Positions 54,766 to 64,000 of a stretch of DNA of 64,000 nt are shown here, piece by piece. The notes under the pieces are model-generated. The model was not told the origin of the DNA, ran no database searches, and was given only the letters and a program-made list of their open reading frames with translations. Source of the stretch: Blastopirellula marina (GTDB taxonomy: Bacteria; Planctomycetota; Planctomycetia; Pirellulales; Pirellulaceae); the NCBI RefSeq assembly GCF_002967715.1, contig NZ_PUIA01000035.1, forward strand, positions 124,001 to 188,000, read 5' to 3'. A program made the translations under genes and the position numbers. Within the stretch, counting starts at the first letter, position 1. The number at the start of each line of letters is the position of its first letter.

Positions 54766-55809
54766 CTAGGTAGGGAGCGAATCAGGATCAGTTGTTGGGG
54801 CCTCGGCAAGTTCCGGAGGAAGCGTAGTCTGCAGGAGCTTGACCTTCGGAAAGAACACTTGGTGGAGACGATCGAGTTTGACTCGCAGCCACTCGAAGTA
54901 CTCCAGCCAGCGGGCATTGTCGTTCAGGTCAACCGTCGTTCGCAAATAAGCACGGCAAGTCTGCCTGTTTTCGGGATTGTACCAGAGCAGCTTTTCGCCG
55001 ACTTCGGCTTCAAGCTTGTCTCTCATGGCCTCAAGCTGGGCGAAATAGATTTTGGCGTATTCATCGGTCAGTTCAAGCTCCGCTCTCAGTTCGTGCTTCT
55101 CATAACTCTGGGCCGCACTGTCGTAGTGCGAGACGATCGCATTGAGCTTGAAGCCACTACGGCCGACCGAGATATTCATCCAATGCTGGGGTAGCGGCTT
55201 CGTAGTTTTGAAGCTTGCCCCGTGTTCTTCGACATACTCGACAAATCCGGTCCAGAACTCCACCTGGCGTTCCTTCGCGGGTGTCATTGATTGTTCCTGG
55301 GCTGCCTTGGCACCACGCGAAACACTCTTGGTCCAATCATTGGGAGAACTGATGACATTGAACTTGGGGGCAATCGCTGATTGGCCAATCCGCCACAGTT
55401 CCACTTGTAAGCCAAAGAAGCGAATTTCCTCGCTGGTTACTTTATTCAGCCAGTCGAGAGCTGCCCGGTGTTCTTCGGTGAATCGTTGGGAGATCCACAC
55501 GATCGTGACCGAATTCAAGCCGGCAGCGTAGGTGATGAGTTGCCCCAGATGCGTGTGATCGGTCCGTTCCAATTGGTTTTCGATCAAAACCCATTGGTCG
55601 TTGGCTGTATCCTTACACAGGATATCAGCGCGAAACGGACCGACGCTTTTCTCTTGGGCCTCGACTTCCAGTTCGATTCCAATCGTCTCGCCCAGTAGCT
55701 GGATATTTTCTTCTTCAGCCAGCCAGGGGGTAAAGTCGCCGGCTTCTGAGAGCCAAGCTTCCCGGAGTTGGACTGGTTCAAGCCGTCCAAGTGGATGTTT
55801 GATGGGCAT
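54766..55809 (-). CDS. DUF4268 protein with PD-(D/E)XK-like N-terminal domain
   Basis: 347 aa, soluble. The N-terminal part has D62 in FRADILCKDT and E77-N-Q79 in WVLIENQLERTDHTHLGQ, the arrangement of a PD-(D/E)XK nuclease with Gln in place of Lys. The C-terminal part (HWMNISVGRSGFKLNAIVS, ending WLEYFEWLRVKLDRLHQVF) matches DUF4268. Proteins of this kind are found near restriction-modification and other defence genes. It lies between the KAP NTPase gene (51 bases) and hsdR (nine bases), so it is probably co-transcribed with both. Whether it cuts nucleic acid is not shown. Confidence 0.8.
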   Translation of the reverse strand: MPIKHPLGRLEPVQLREAWLSEAGDFTPWLAEEENIQLLGETIGIELEVEAQEKSVGPFRADILCKDTANDQWVLIENQLERTDHTHLGQLITYAAGLNSVTIVWISQRFTEEHRAALDWLNKVTSEEIRFFGLQVELWRIGQSAIAPKFNVISSPNDWTKSVSRGAKAAQEQSMTPAKERQVEFWTGFVEYVEEHGASFKTTKPLPQHWMNISVGRSGFKLNAIVSHYDSAAQSYEKHELRAELELTDEYAKIYFAQLEAMRDKLEAEVGEKLLWYNPENRQTCRAYLRTTVDLNDNARWLEYFEWLRVKLDRLHQVFFPKVKLLQTTLPPELAEAPTTDPDSLPT

Positions 55810-55860
55810 TGAATTGCCGTTTTTTCAGGGACAGGATACTAGTTGTTGACGAGGCATTGT

Positions 55861-58008
55861 CTAAGCAACCGCTTCGACAATTGGTTTCAGTGAATGCATT
55901 GTGCCATCGTTGTCGAGGGCTTTAGGATTGCCGCAGTAGACTTCCATTAATGCAGTAGCAAGTTTTTCTGGTTTAACATCATGCTCTTCCTGAACTCGGT
56001 GTAGTAGTCGTGCAAGTTGAAACTTGAAAAGCCAGCAGCGGATGGAACGAGGCGATGGATTCAAGCAGTCGCCTGAAGCAAAGTGATGGTTAAGGATTTT
56101 GCGAAGGGCCTGCTCATCTCTCTCGTTGTAAACCGAAGCGTTCTTGGGATTTAATATGTAGAACGTCAGATTTCCTTCTGGTTCTTTCGGTTGCTCGTCA
56201 AGTGCCTTTTGTTGGTCACTACGAACGTCGACTCCTTCTCGTGTTGACTTGCCTTCGTACTTGGAAGAGTCGGGTTCCGATCCTTCCTTAATAAACGCAT
56301 CAACTAAATCTCCGACATTGCTCGGAACAAGAGTTGGCAGGCGATAATAGCACAGGAAAAGCTTTTCAATGTGTTCTCGGGCGAGACGTTGAATCTCCGA
56401 ATTACTTGACGGCGAGTTGTTGTCGACTTGCACGAGTTTCTCGTATTTCTTGACAATTGCTCTTTTAAGTATTTCCTCTTCGATCAACATCACAACTTGT
56501 ACTCGTTCATGGAGTCTTGGGTCGTCGAGCACGACTTTCAGGCTTTCAACAATACTTAGCAGGTCATCAGCGTCACAACGGTCAAGATCATCAACGACTA
56601 TCATTACCTTTGAGGTCTTGGAAATGCCCGCTCGAATCGACCAGCACAAAACAGAAACAGCGAAACACCAAATGACAAACGGTGGAAGGAAGTACTGCCA
56701 TTGCGGGAGTGCGAAGTTCAATTCAACTCCGACTAGTACAAGCACAAACGGAAGCAAAACAATCAGCGAAAATACACCGGACACTATAAGGATTTTGTTA
56801 AACGCGGAGTCAAATAGCTTCTTTTCCTCGTCAGTCGGTAACCAACCACGAAATACGTTGACGATTTCCTCACCGATCAACCCCTGTACACCAAGTTTCT
56901 CGTCATGTTTATTGAGCGCTAGATATTCAGAATTAAGTGCGCGTAAAAAAGAAGCCCCACCCATGTAGAAATTGACGAGAACAACACATCCCAGAATCCC
57001 GACGGCATTAAAGATTGTCAGCGCATAGTTAAGGTAAATCGCACCTAGCGGCAAAATGGCCAATCCCAGGGCAACTATGAGCCAAACTAGCTGCCAATAA
57101 CCATGCCTCATTACGCCAATTCTCATTCGCAAGCCTAGGCCACCTAACCAGTTTTCGCTCCCGAGTCTGTCACGAATTACTTCATAGAGGTAGACCCAGA
57201 GTTCTGGCGTTTTTCTAAATCGCCAAGCACTAAATGATATGACTGAATAGCCATTATCCTCCAATTGCGCAGTGACGAATCGCATCAAAAATGATTTGCC
57301 GCGACCCCATGGCCCAAAGATTGCGAAGAACAGGTCTTTCTCGACGCTTGCAAAAAATGTTGCAAGTGCATGAGCGCATCCTCTGATATTTAAACATGCT
57401 GAATCATCGCTTGCCTCGCGACGAACAGAAAGCATGTGTCCAGTAATCGAACCTGGCTTAGGTGGCGATACCGTTCCTTCGGCCGAAAACTTTATGGCTC
57501 CAATCGATGCAGACATTTCGCCTGACGCGGGTTCAGGGGTTACCTTTACACTGTCTGTTCGCGATGCGTCTTGGTTCTCCTCATCTTCTGAATCACGAGT
57601 TGAGTTTGGTGAAGATTGCCCAGGTCCGGCTCCGCTGATAAACATCGGTGAACCAGCGGACAACTCTTTCGGCGGATTCTGCCTGGATGTGTCGGGTTCA
57701 ATTGCTGGAGCTGGCGGAGAGGTATTCCGAGGTGAAACTGCATTAGGATCGCCTGCCGGTGGCGGGTTGGGACGCTCCACTTCGTCCTGCTGCTCAGTTC
57801 TCCCCGTAAGCTCTTCAATCGAGATATTAAAGTGTCTTGCGAGGGTGGCCAAAATGTCCGTCCGGCCGAGGAAAGGGCTCGTTTCTAGTGACGAAATATC
57901 TCGCTGATGTACGCCAAGTTTTACCGCCAATTCTTTCTGAGAAAGATTATGCGATTCTCGTAGTGCACGTATTCGCCTTCCAAGTTCGGTTGTGTTGTCG
58001 TTGCTCAT
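55861..58008 (-). CDS. XRE-type helix-turn-helix fused to a membrane KAP P-loop NTPase
   Basis: 715 aa. Residues about 9-68 form a cro/C1-type helix-turn-helix (IRALRESHNLSQKELAVKLG, HQRDISSLET). A Pro/Ser/Asp-rich disordered linker follows (about 70-190). The KAP NTPase has Walker A GPWGRGKS (232-239) and Walker B VMIVVDDLDRC (468-478). Four hydrophobic segments (about 304-325, 329-349, 405-428, 438-458) lie between them, as in KAP proteins such as PifA relatives. The end is helical. The gene is visibly richer in A and T than its neighbours. It sits inside the type I RM locus between hsdS and the DUF4268 gene. A membrane-bound defence NTPase with its own DNA-binding domain is the inference. 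Confidence 0.85.
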   Translation of the reverse strand: MSNDNTTELGRRIRALRESHNLSQKELAVKLGVHQRDISSLETSPFLGRTDILATLARHFNISIEELTGRTEQQDEVERPNPPPAGDPNAVSPRNTSPPAPAIEPDTSRQNPPKELSAGSPMFISGAGPGQSSPNSTRDSEDEENQDASRTDSVKVTPEPASGEMSASIGAIKFSAEGTVSPPKPGSITGHMLSVRREASDDSACLNIRGCAHALATFFASVEKDLFFAIFGPWGRGKSFLMRFVTAQLEDNGYSVISFSAWRFRKTPELWVYLYEVIRDRLGSENWLGGLGLRMRIGVMRHGYWQLVWLIVALGLAILPLGAIYLNYALTIFNAVGILGCVVLVNFYMGGASFLRALNSEYLALNKHDEKLGVQGLIGEEIVNVFRGWLPTDEEKKLFDSAFNKILIVSGVFSLIVLLPFVLVLVGVELNFALPQWQYFLPPFVIWCFAVSVLCWSIRAGISKTSKVMIVVDDLDRCDADDLLSIVESLKVVLDDPRLHERVQVVMLIEEEILKRAIVKKYEKLVQVDNNSPSSNSEIQRLAREHIEKLFLCYYRLPTLVPSNVGDLVDAFIKEGSEPDSSKYEGKSTREGVDVRSDQQKALDEQPKEPEGNLTFYILNPKNASVYNERDEQALRKILNHHFASGDCLNPSPRSIRCWLFKFQLARLLHRVQEEHDVKPEKLATALMEVYCGNPKALDNDGTMHSLKPIVEAVA

Positions 58009-58083
58009 CCCGGATCTCGTAGATTGGCCGTCTCTTGGATTTAGATTGCTTTTGAGTTAGGTGAATCAGTGAAAGCTGAATGT

Positions 58084-59469
58084 CTATATCACATTGTCAC
58101 TGTGGACTGTTTCTGCATCCGATACTCGTACTTCGCCGGAAAGGAGTTTGGGCAGAAGGGTATCGCGGGTGTTCGCGAGAGCAATTGATTGTTTCTCTAA
58201 GGAGTCGATCTGATTAAGGATTTGAGTCAAGATCTCATGAAAACGATGCTGGATCTCAAGCGACGGAATAAGCACACGCACCTTTCGGAGTTCACTTTGT
58301 CTAATTCCAACTACAGTCGTTCCTGTTGCACGTGAATCCAGGTCAAACTGTGATTCTTCCGAAGACAACCAATAGTACAGATACGCTGGCGTACAAACAC
58401 TTGGGTTGGCACGTATTCCGTACAGCCGTTGGCTTAAGCAGATCCGCGAATCAGTCGCAAGGTAATAAAGTTCTCCGAGAGGCGCTTCTGATGTCATAAG
58501 AATGTCGCCAGCTTGAAGCTCGTCCTTCATCCATCGAGCGTAAAGATCTTCGTCTACAAATTTGAATGTGTCAGGACGAATCAGCCTTCCATCCTTGATG
58601 TTCTTTGCCGAGACTGCGGGAATGCCAGTTTGCGACCAGTCGCTACCGAGCTTCTTGGGTGTCTTGCCGCGGTGGTCAATGATGAGAGACGTACATTCAT
58701 CAATCGTAGAGAAAGTCCACCCCTCCGGAATCAACTCCCCATCCACATGCACCATCTTATCGGGGAACAATGCCGCCACTTCCGGGGAGAGGCCGGGCGG
58801 TTGGCGGCCGTCCATCTTGGCGCGGACCGGGTCGAAATCGACAAACCAACTCTTGAACAACGCCCGGGCCATCGACTCTAGCGTCTCATTCATCCGCCGG
58901 TTGAGTTCGATCTTGTCGTCCAGCGTCCCGAGAATGTTGGCGATGGCTTTTTGTTCGGGGAGTGGGGGAAGCGCAAACGGAATGGCTTCCATTATTTTTG
59001 TATTGAGATTCGGCATCGTCGCGCCAACGGCGTGACGTACGATCCACTGACGAACAGATGGGTGTCCAAGATAGAAAGAAGCGAATAGCGGATCAACTAC
59101 GCCTTTCCCAAGGCGTACCTTGAGACATCCAGTTCCACAGAACCAGCCATTCTCATCGTCGCGAACCAAGGCCCGACGCTCGACGTCTCCGCGGCGACTG
59201 TAGATTATATCGCCAGGTATGACACGATGCTTCTTAAGTCTCTCTGCGTCGGCTTCCGTGATTCGAGCAATGTTGTCCTCAACGAGGCGATTGTCTCCGA
59301 TATTGACTGGCATGATCGCGGGAACGCCAACGGGCACGTAGTCGGAAGCGTGCAACTGACTGCCGAACGGACCTGTTTGTATATTTCCGCCGCCACGAGA
59401 ACAGACTTCACCAAGAGTAATAAACTCCCAGTGATCGGGACCGATTCCAATGGTTGGGTCGTAGTTCAT
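58084..59469 (-). CDS. hsdS: Type I restriction-modification specificity subunit S
   Basis: 461 aa with two target recognition domains. The first (about 14-170) ends at the conserved LPPLPEQKAIANILGTLDDK and its long helix (ELNRRMNETLESMARALF); the second (about 245-405) ends in a matching C-terminal helix (EILTQILNQIDSLEKQSIAL). Each domain reads half of a bipartite DNA site. The recognition domains, especially the second, differ in base use from the conserved parts, as expected for exchanged modules. It lies between the PD-(D/E)XK gene and the KAP NTPase gene. Confidence 0.95.
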   Translation of the reverse strand: MNYDPTIGIGPDHWEFITLGEVCSRGGGNIQTGPFGSQLHASDYVPVGVPAIMPVNIGDNRLVEDNIARITEADAERLKKHRVIPGDIIYSRRGDVERRALVRDDENGWFCGTGCLKVRLGKGVVDPLFASFYLGHPSVRQWIVRHAVGATMPNLNTKIMEAIPFALPPLPEQKAIANILGTLDDKIELNRRMNETLESMARALFKSWFVDFDPVRAKMDGRQPPGLSPEVAALFPDKMVHVDGELIPEGWTFSTIDECTSLIIDHRGKTPKKLGSDWSQTGIPAVSAKNIKDGRLIRPDTFKFVDEDLYARWMKDELQAGDILMTSEAPLGELYYLATDSRICLSQRLYGIRANPSVCTPAYLYYWLSSEESQFDLDSRATGTTVVGIRQSELRKVRVLIPSLEIQHRFHEILTQILNQIDSLEKQSIALANTRDTLLPKLLSGEVRVSDAETVHSDNVI

Positions 59470-59534
59470 AATTGGAGTTTCAAAGAGTGCTGCACAACGT
59501 GGTACATTCGAATGTCATCGAGACTAATCGTATT

Positions 59535-60776
59535 TCATTCAGGTGAAGCAATCGCTTGAATCGCATCAACAACCCCAGTCACCGTCAAATCCTCTAACCC
59601 ACCCCGAACAAACTCGGCAAGTGCCCCCGGCTGATCATCCTCCACCAGCAACCAAGCCAATGGCTTGCAAAGATGGACGACACGCCACGTCGATTCTTCC
59701 GGAGCAGGTATCTGCCAGGCAGGGTTTCGGCTTTGTAAGGCTTCCAGGTGGTCGGATACCACGGCGCGAACCTGAGTGCTGATCGAGGCGCTGGGTTGTA
59801 CTTCGATCCAGACCTTGGCCTGATCTTGGTGAATGCCTGCCCAGAGGATTAGCTCGGCGGCCGGTTTGCTTTTGCCGTTTTCCTTCAAATAGCCATAGAC
59901 GACGCTGCGGACGCTGGGCCGGAAAAGTGCCTTTTGGTGGGTCTGCTTAAAGAGCGTGATGCCTGATTCATCGAAGATCTGAAGCACCGGCGACACCAGG
60001 TTGTGGATACGCTTGGCACAAGCATTCCCCTGCTGGGCGTAGGCTCGGATCAGGGCGAGGTCTTCGATGTCGATGCGATGTTCGGTCATTTCGCTTGGGT
60101 CCTGAAGGTATTTCAAAACAAAGCCCAGGAGGTGCTCGGCAAGTAGCTGCTCTTCGGCCGGCAAGGACTTGTCTGCCAATTGCTGCTCGATCCAACCGCC
60201 CAGATCGGTCCAGCGGAGACAATGCCAGCGAGGCTTCAGCTTGCCGGCCTCGATCAGTTCGTTCACTTTCTGCGTGTAGGATGGCATCGCCAGAACGAGA
60301 CCCGCCTTGCGATCGGCAGTTACGTTTTGAGCTTCCAGCCAGCGGTCGTAGTTTTCGAGTTGCGTGACCGATTCGGTGATCACTTCGACCGGCTCGTCCT
60401 CTTCGTCGTACGACTCGTGCGACGAATGATGAATGCCGGCCTGCACTTTGATTTCGATGGTCCATAACAGAACGGGCGTCTGCGATTCATCCTCGGAGCG
60501 ATACCCGACGATCCGTAGGTCGTCTCGTTTGCCGCCGACGGCCTGCTCGGTCTCGATTTCGTAGACGAGCTTATCGAGAGGAAGAACCTTCCAGTCGCAT
60601 AGGGCCGCCCACTGCTGAAAGATGTGATGGCGAAGCGTGGGGCAGTTCAGCAGGACCGAGCACAGCATCTCCGCACACCGCGTCTCCCGCATGGGCCGGT
60701 TGGGGGCCAGCGGATTGCGGATGATCCGAGCGAACAGGTTGGCCGATGCGTCCGGTATATGGACGTTCAGCTTCAC
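59535..60776 (-). CDS. PD-(D/E)XK-type hypothetical protein in the RM locus
   Basis: About 413 aa, soluble. E76, D86 and E108-x-K110 in VYEIETEQAVGGKRDDLRI and LLWTIEIKVQ fit a PD-(D/E)XK nuclease core; a helical region (QLENYDRWLEAQNV) follows and the C-terminus is mixed. The start is uncertain: GTG 60776 has no ribosome site, while the frame continues upstream through PFIPIYPPPKP to a stop with no ATG, GTG or TTG; AAGGAAAA there precedes an ATC codon. So the true N-terminus may be longer and use a rare start. I do not recognise a named family. Confidence 0.7.
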   Translation of the reverse strand: MKLNVHIPDASANLFARIIRNPLAPNRPMRETRCAEMLCSVLLNCPTLRHHIFQQWAALCDWKVLPLDKLVYEIETEQAVGGKRDDLRIVGYRSEDESQTPVLLWTIEIKVQAGIHHSSHESYDEEDEPVEVITESVTQLENYDRWLEAQNVTADRKAGLVLAMPSYTQKVNELIEAGKLKPRWHCLRWTDLGGWIEQQLADKSLPAEEQLLAEHLLGFVLKYLQDPSEMTEHRIDIEDLALIRAYAQQGNACAKRIHNLVSPVLQIFDESGITLFKQTHQKALFRPSVRSVVYGYLKENGKSKPAAELILWAGIHQDQAKVWIEVQPSASISTQVRAVVSDHLEALQSRNPAWQIPAPEESTWRVVHLCKPLAWLLVEDDQPGALAEFVRGGLEDLTVTGVVDAIQAIASPE

Positions 60777-60849
60777 CGGTTTGGGTGGCGGATAGATGGG
60801 GATGAATGGCCTGGTGATGGTGCTTTTCCTTGGTCAGTTAGCTTGGAAA

Positions 60850-61040
60850 GACATGTCCAAAACGTGGACATGTCCGCTGAATATGTCCACGTTTTCTTGA
60901 AATGGGGACACGTTTGGTCATTTGCTGGGGGCTTCGACATGTTTTTCGGATAGGTCGATGATTTCGACCTATTGGATCAACGTGTCGATGAAATGCCAAT
61001 ATATCGACATATTTCTACTGCATGTCGATATCGTCGACAT
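60850..61040. promoter_or_regulatory. Cluster of inverted repeats between the Fic and PD-(D/E)XK genes
   Basis: Several dyads built from GACAT/TGTC words: the palindrome GGACATGTCC (60866-60875) with a direct copy of GACATGTCC 17 bases away; a perfect 13-base repeat AAAACGTGGACAT (60859-60871) with 60883-60895; ATAGGTCGA (60950-60958) with 60964-60972; and ATGTCGA (61022-61028) with 61034-61040, the last inside the Fic reading frame. An operator array or a terminator-plus-operator is likely. The helix-turn-helix of the KAP protein is a candidate binder. Confidence 0.6.
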
Positions 61041-62116
61041 TTCCCTTTTTCAGGATTTCGAGGAGGGCCGGATTGCGGTAAATCGTTTCCCTGCCTACCT
61101 TTTCGCTGGTTAGTATGCCGGCCTTTTCCATCTCTTTAAGGTAATCCGCGGCCGTTTGCCGCTTGGCCAGGCCGCGATCGACGACGAACTTCGCTTTGCA
61201 GTACGGCTGCTCGAAGATCAGTTCGATCAGCTCTTTGCTGTAGACACGGTTGGGGAGCTTCTCGCGGGCCTGATCGCACGTTTGGTCGAATAGTTGGCGG
61301 ATGGCCTGGATGCGGGCCGTGGTCCAGCGGGCCGTTTGCGTGACGCCGTCGAGCATGTACAACAGCCACGGCTCCCACTCTTGGGTTTCGGTCACGGCGA
61401 GCAGGCCGGCGTAGTAGCCTTGCTTGTTTTGGATGATGAAGCGGCTGAGGTAGAGGACAGGTATCTCAAGCAGGCCACGATCGACCAGCAGCAGCAAGTT
61501 AAGGATGCGGCCTGTGCGTCCGTTGCCGTCCTCGAACGGATGGATGGCCTCGAACTGATAATGGGCGATCGCCATCTGGACGAGGGGATCGAGATCGGAC
61601 GGCGCGGTAAGGAACGTTTCCAGGTTTTCGAGCTTCTGCTGAATGACGGCCTGGGAAAGTGGCGGCGTGTAGATGACATCCTTGGTGGCGGGATTGGTCA
61701 GCCTGACGAGCTTGTCGCTGCGGAAAGGCATCTCTTCCCCTTTCAGGTTCGAGCAGATCTGCTGCAACACCGAAAGTTGAAAGGGGCCTTGCTGAAGGAG
61801 TTCACCCCCCAGCTTGAGCGCGGACCGATAGCGAAGGACCTCTTTGGTCATCGGATCGTCGGACGAGTCCTCGGTGCCGGCCGCGGCGCGGAACAGTTCG
61901 TCCTGGGTGGTGACGATGTTCTCGATTTCGGAACTCGACTGGGCTTCCTGAAGAGGAATCGAGTTGATGAGAATCGTTTGATTGGGAATGAGCCCTCCGG
62001 CCCCTTTCAGTTCTGCCAGGGCCGTATTGGCCGCGATGCAACTTTTGAGGACCGGCTTGGTTTCCAGTTCCCCTTTCGGCGGCAGCAGAGGAAGATCGTT
62101 GAACGGTTTGTTCGGA

Positions 62117-62133
<17 letters not shown>
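61015..62133 (-). CDS. Fic family protein with N-terminal inhibitory motif
   Basis: 372 aa. The catalytic Fic motif is [12 protein letters not shown] (198-209), complete with His198, so AMP transfer to a target protein is expected. An inhibitory helix of the S-x3-E-N type is present at S67-E71-N72 (SSSEIEN), as in class II Fic proteins, which hold the enzyme off until displaced. A winged-helix-like C-terminus ([18 protein letters not shown]) follows. The start overlaps the hsdM stop by 17 bases (or 11 from the second ATG), so it is made together with the methyltransferase. Confidence 0.92.
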
Positions 62134-63727
<1,594 letters not shown>

Positions 63728-64000
63728 GTTGAGGGGACGCGACCATGGCCAGCGATGCCGGGCCGATTGATGCGAGGAGTTGCGTAATAGGCAGTTGAGA
63801 GTTTACCCGAGACTGGGGGGGATTCAAATACTGGGCTAGATAGGTGAGACCGAGAGACCAGGTGCCCTGATCCCGTCAGGGAGCGGAGATACTTCTGGGC
63901 CAAGACGGGGAGACGATTGAGTTTTTCCTAGGCGATGCAGATCAGCCAATCATGGGAACGATCAACCGTTCGGCAAATACGAACCACACCCCGAGACTGA
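63728..64000. other. Non-coding right edge upstream of hsdM
   Basis: No gene is seen on either strand. A short hairpin CCCTGA/TCAGGG (63865-63881) and a direct repeat CCCGAGACTG (63806-63815 and 63990-63999) are present. The promoter of the RM block should lie here. Confidence 0.5.

Noticed and set aside
63806-63999. Direct repeat CCCGAGACTG at the right edge, as a possible attachment site
   Set aside because: Ten bases is too short to be convincing, and it has no relation to the tRNA at the other end of the locus.

Overview
The window reads as a chromosomal segment of a planctomycete, most likely Pirellulaceae (Blastopirellula / Bremerella / Rhodopirellula type). The basis is four separate pairs of secreted cytochrome-type and DUF1501/DUF1552 proteins, two pilin-like DUF1559 proteins with the H-X9-DG motif, Tat-exported oxidoreductases, fairly high GC and many weak or absent Shine-Dalgarno sites. 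The genus is an inference; no rRNA or other marker gene is present.

Layout. 1-230: left edge with the first codons of a probable Mur ligase on the minus strand. 451-5155: a tight plus-strand run of a helix-turn-helix/EIIA-Ntr protein, a degenerate receiver-like protein, rimO, pgsA and a CPBP membrane protease. 5290-7269: a Gfo/Idh/MocA oxidoreductase facing a secreted TIM-barrel protein across a strong hairpin. 7485-18990: two secreted cytochrome modules (DUF1592 + DUF1552; DUF1549/1553 + DUF1501) flanking a three-gene operon of unknown function that is itself bracketed by two copies of a REP-like inverted-repeat element. 19087-24253: PPK2, a Fur-family regulator, a lactate/malate dehydrogenase homologue, a small unknown protein, a Tat-exported oxidoreductase and a bacterioferritin-like protein. 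24344-28917: an RND efflux pump with its adaptor. 29400-33462: a third cytochrome module, one protein of which carries an inserted LamG-like domain.

33613-39765 is a minus-strand respiratory operon in which almost every junction overlaps or nearly touches: caa3-type oxidase subunit II with a cytochrome c tail, a fused subunit I-III, CtaG, a small membrane protein, a Rieske protein, and cytochrome b fused to a cytochrome c domain. It encodes a quinol-to-oxygen chain in one transcript. 40089-46346 is the fourth cytochrome module with an EF-hand protein and two DUF1559 proteins, one frameshifted. A 500-base divergent control region with tandem 21-base repeats and a long hairpin separates it from a GH97 glycosidase (46854-48788). 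DUF1028 and MFS genes follow.

The accessory region is 51332-63727. A CAT-anticodon tRNA sits at one edge of a minus-strand type I restriction-modification locus. hsdM, hsdS and hsdR are interleaved with four other genes: a Fic protein overlapping hsdM, a PD-(D/E)XK-type protein, a fusion of an XRE-type helix-turn-helix to a membrane KAP P-loop NTPase, and a DUF4268 nuclease-like protein. A cluster of inverted repeats lies between the Fic gene and the next gene. This composite locus is the best candidate for an undescribed defence system in the window.
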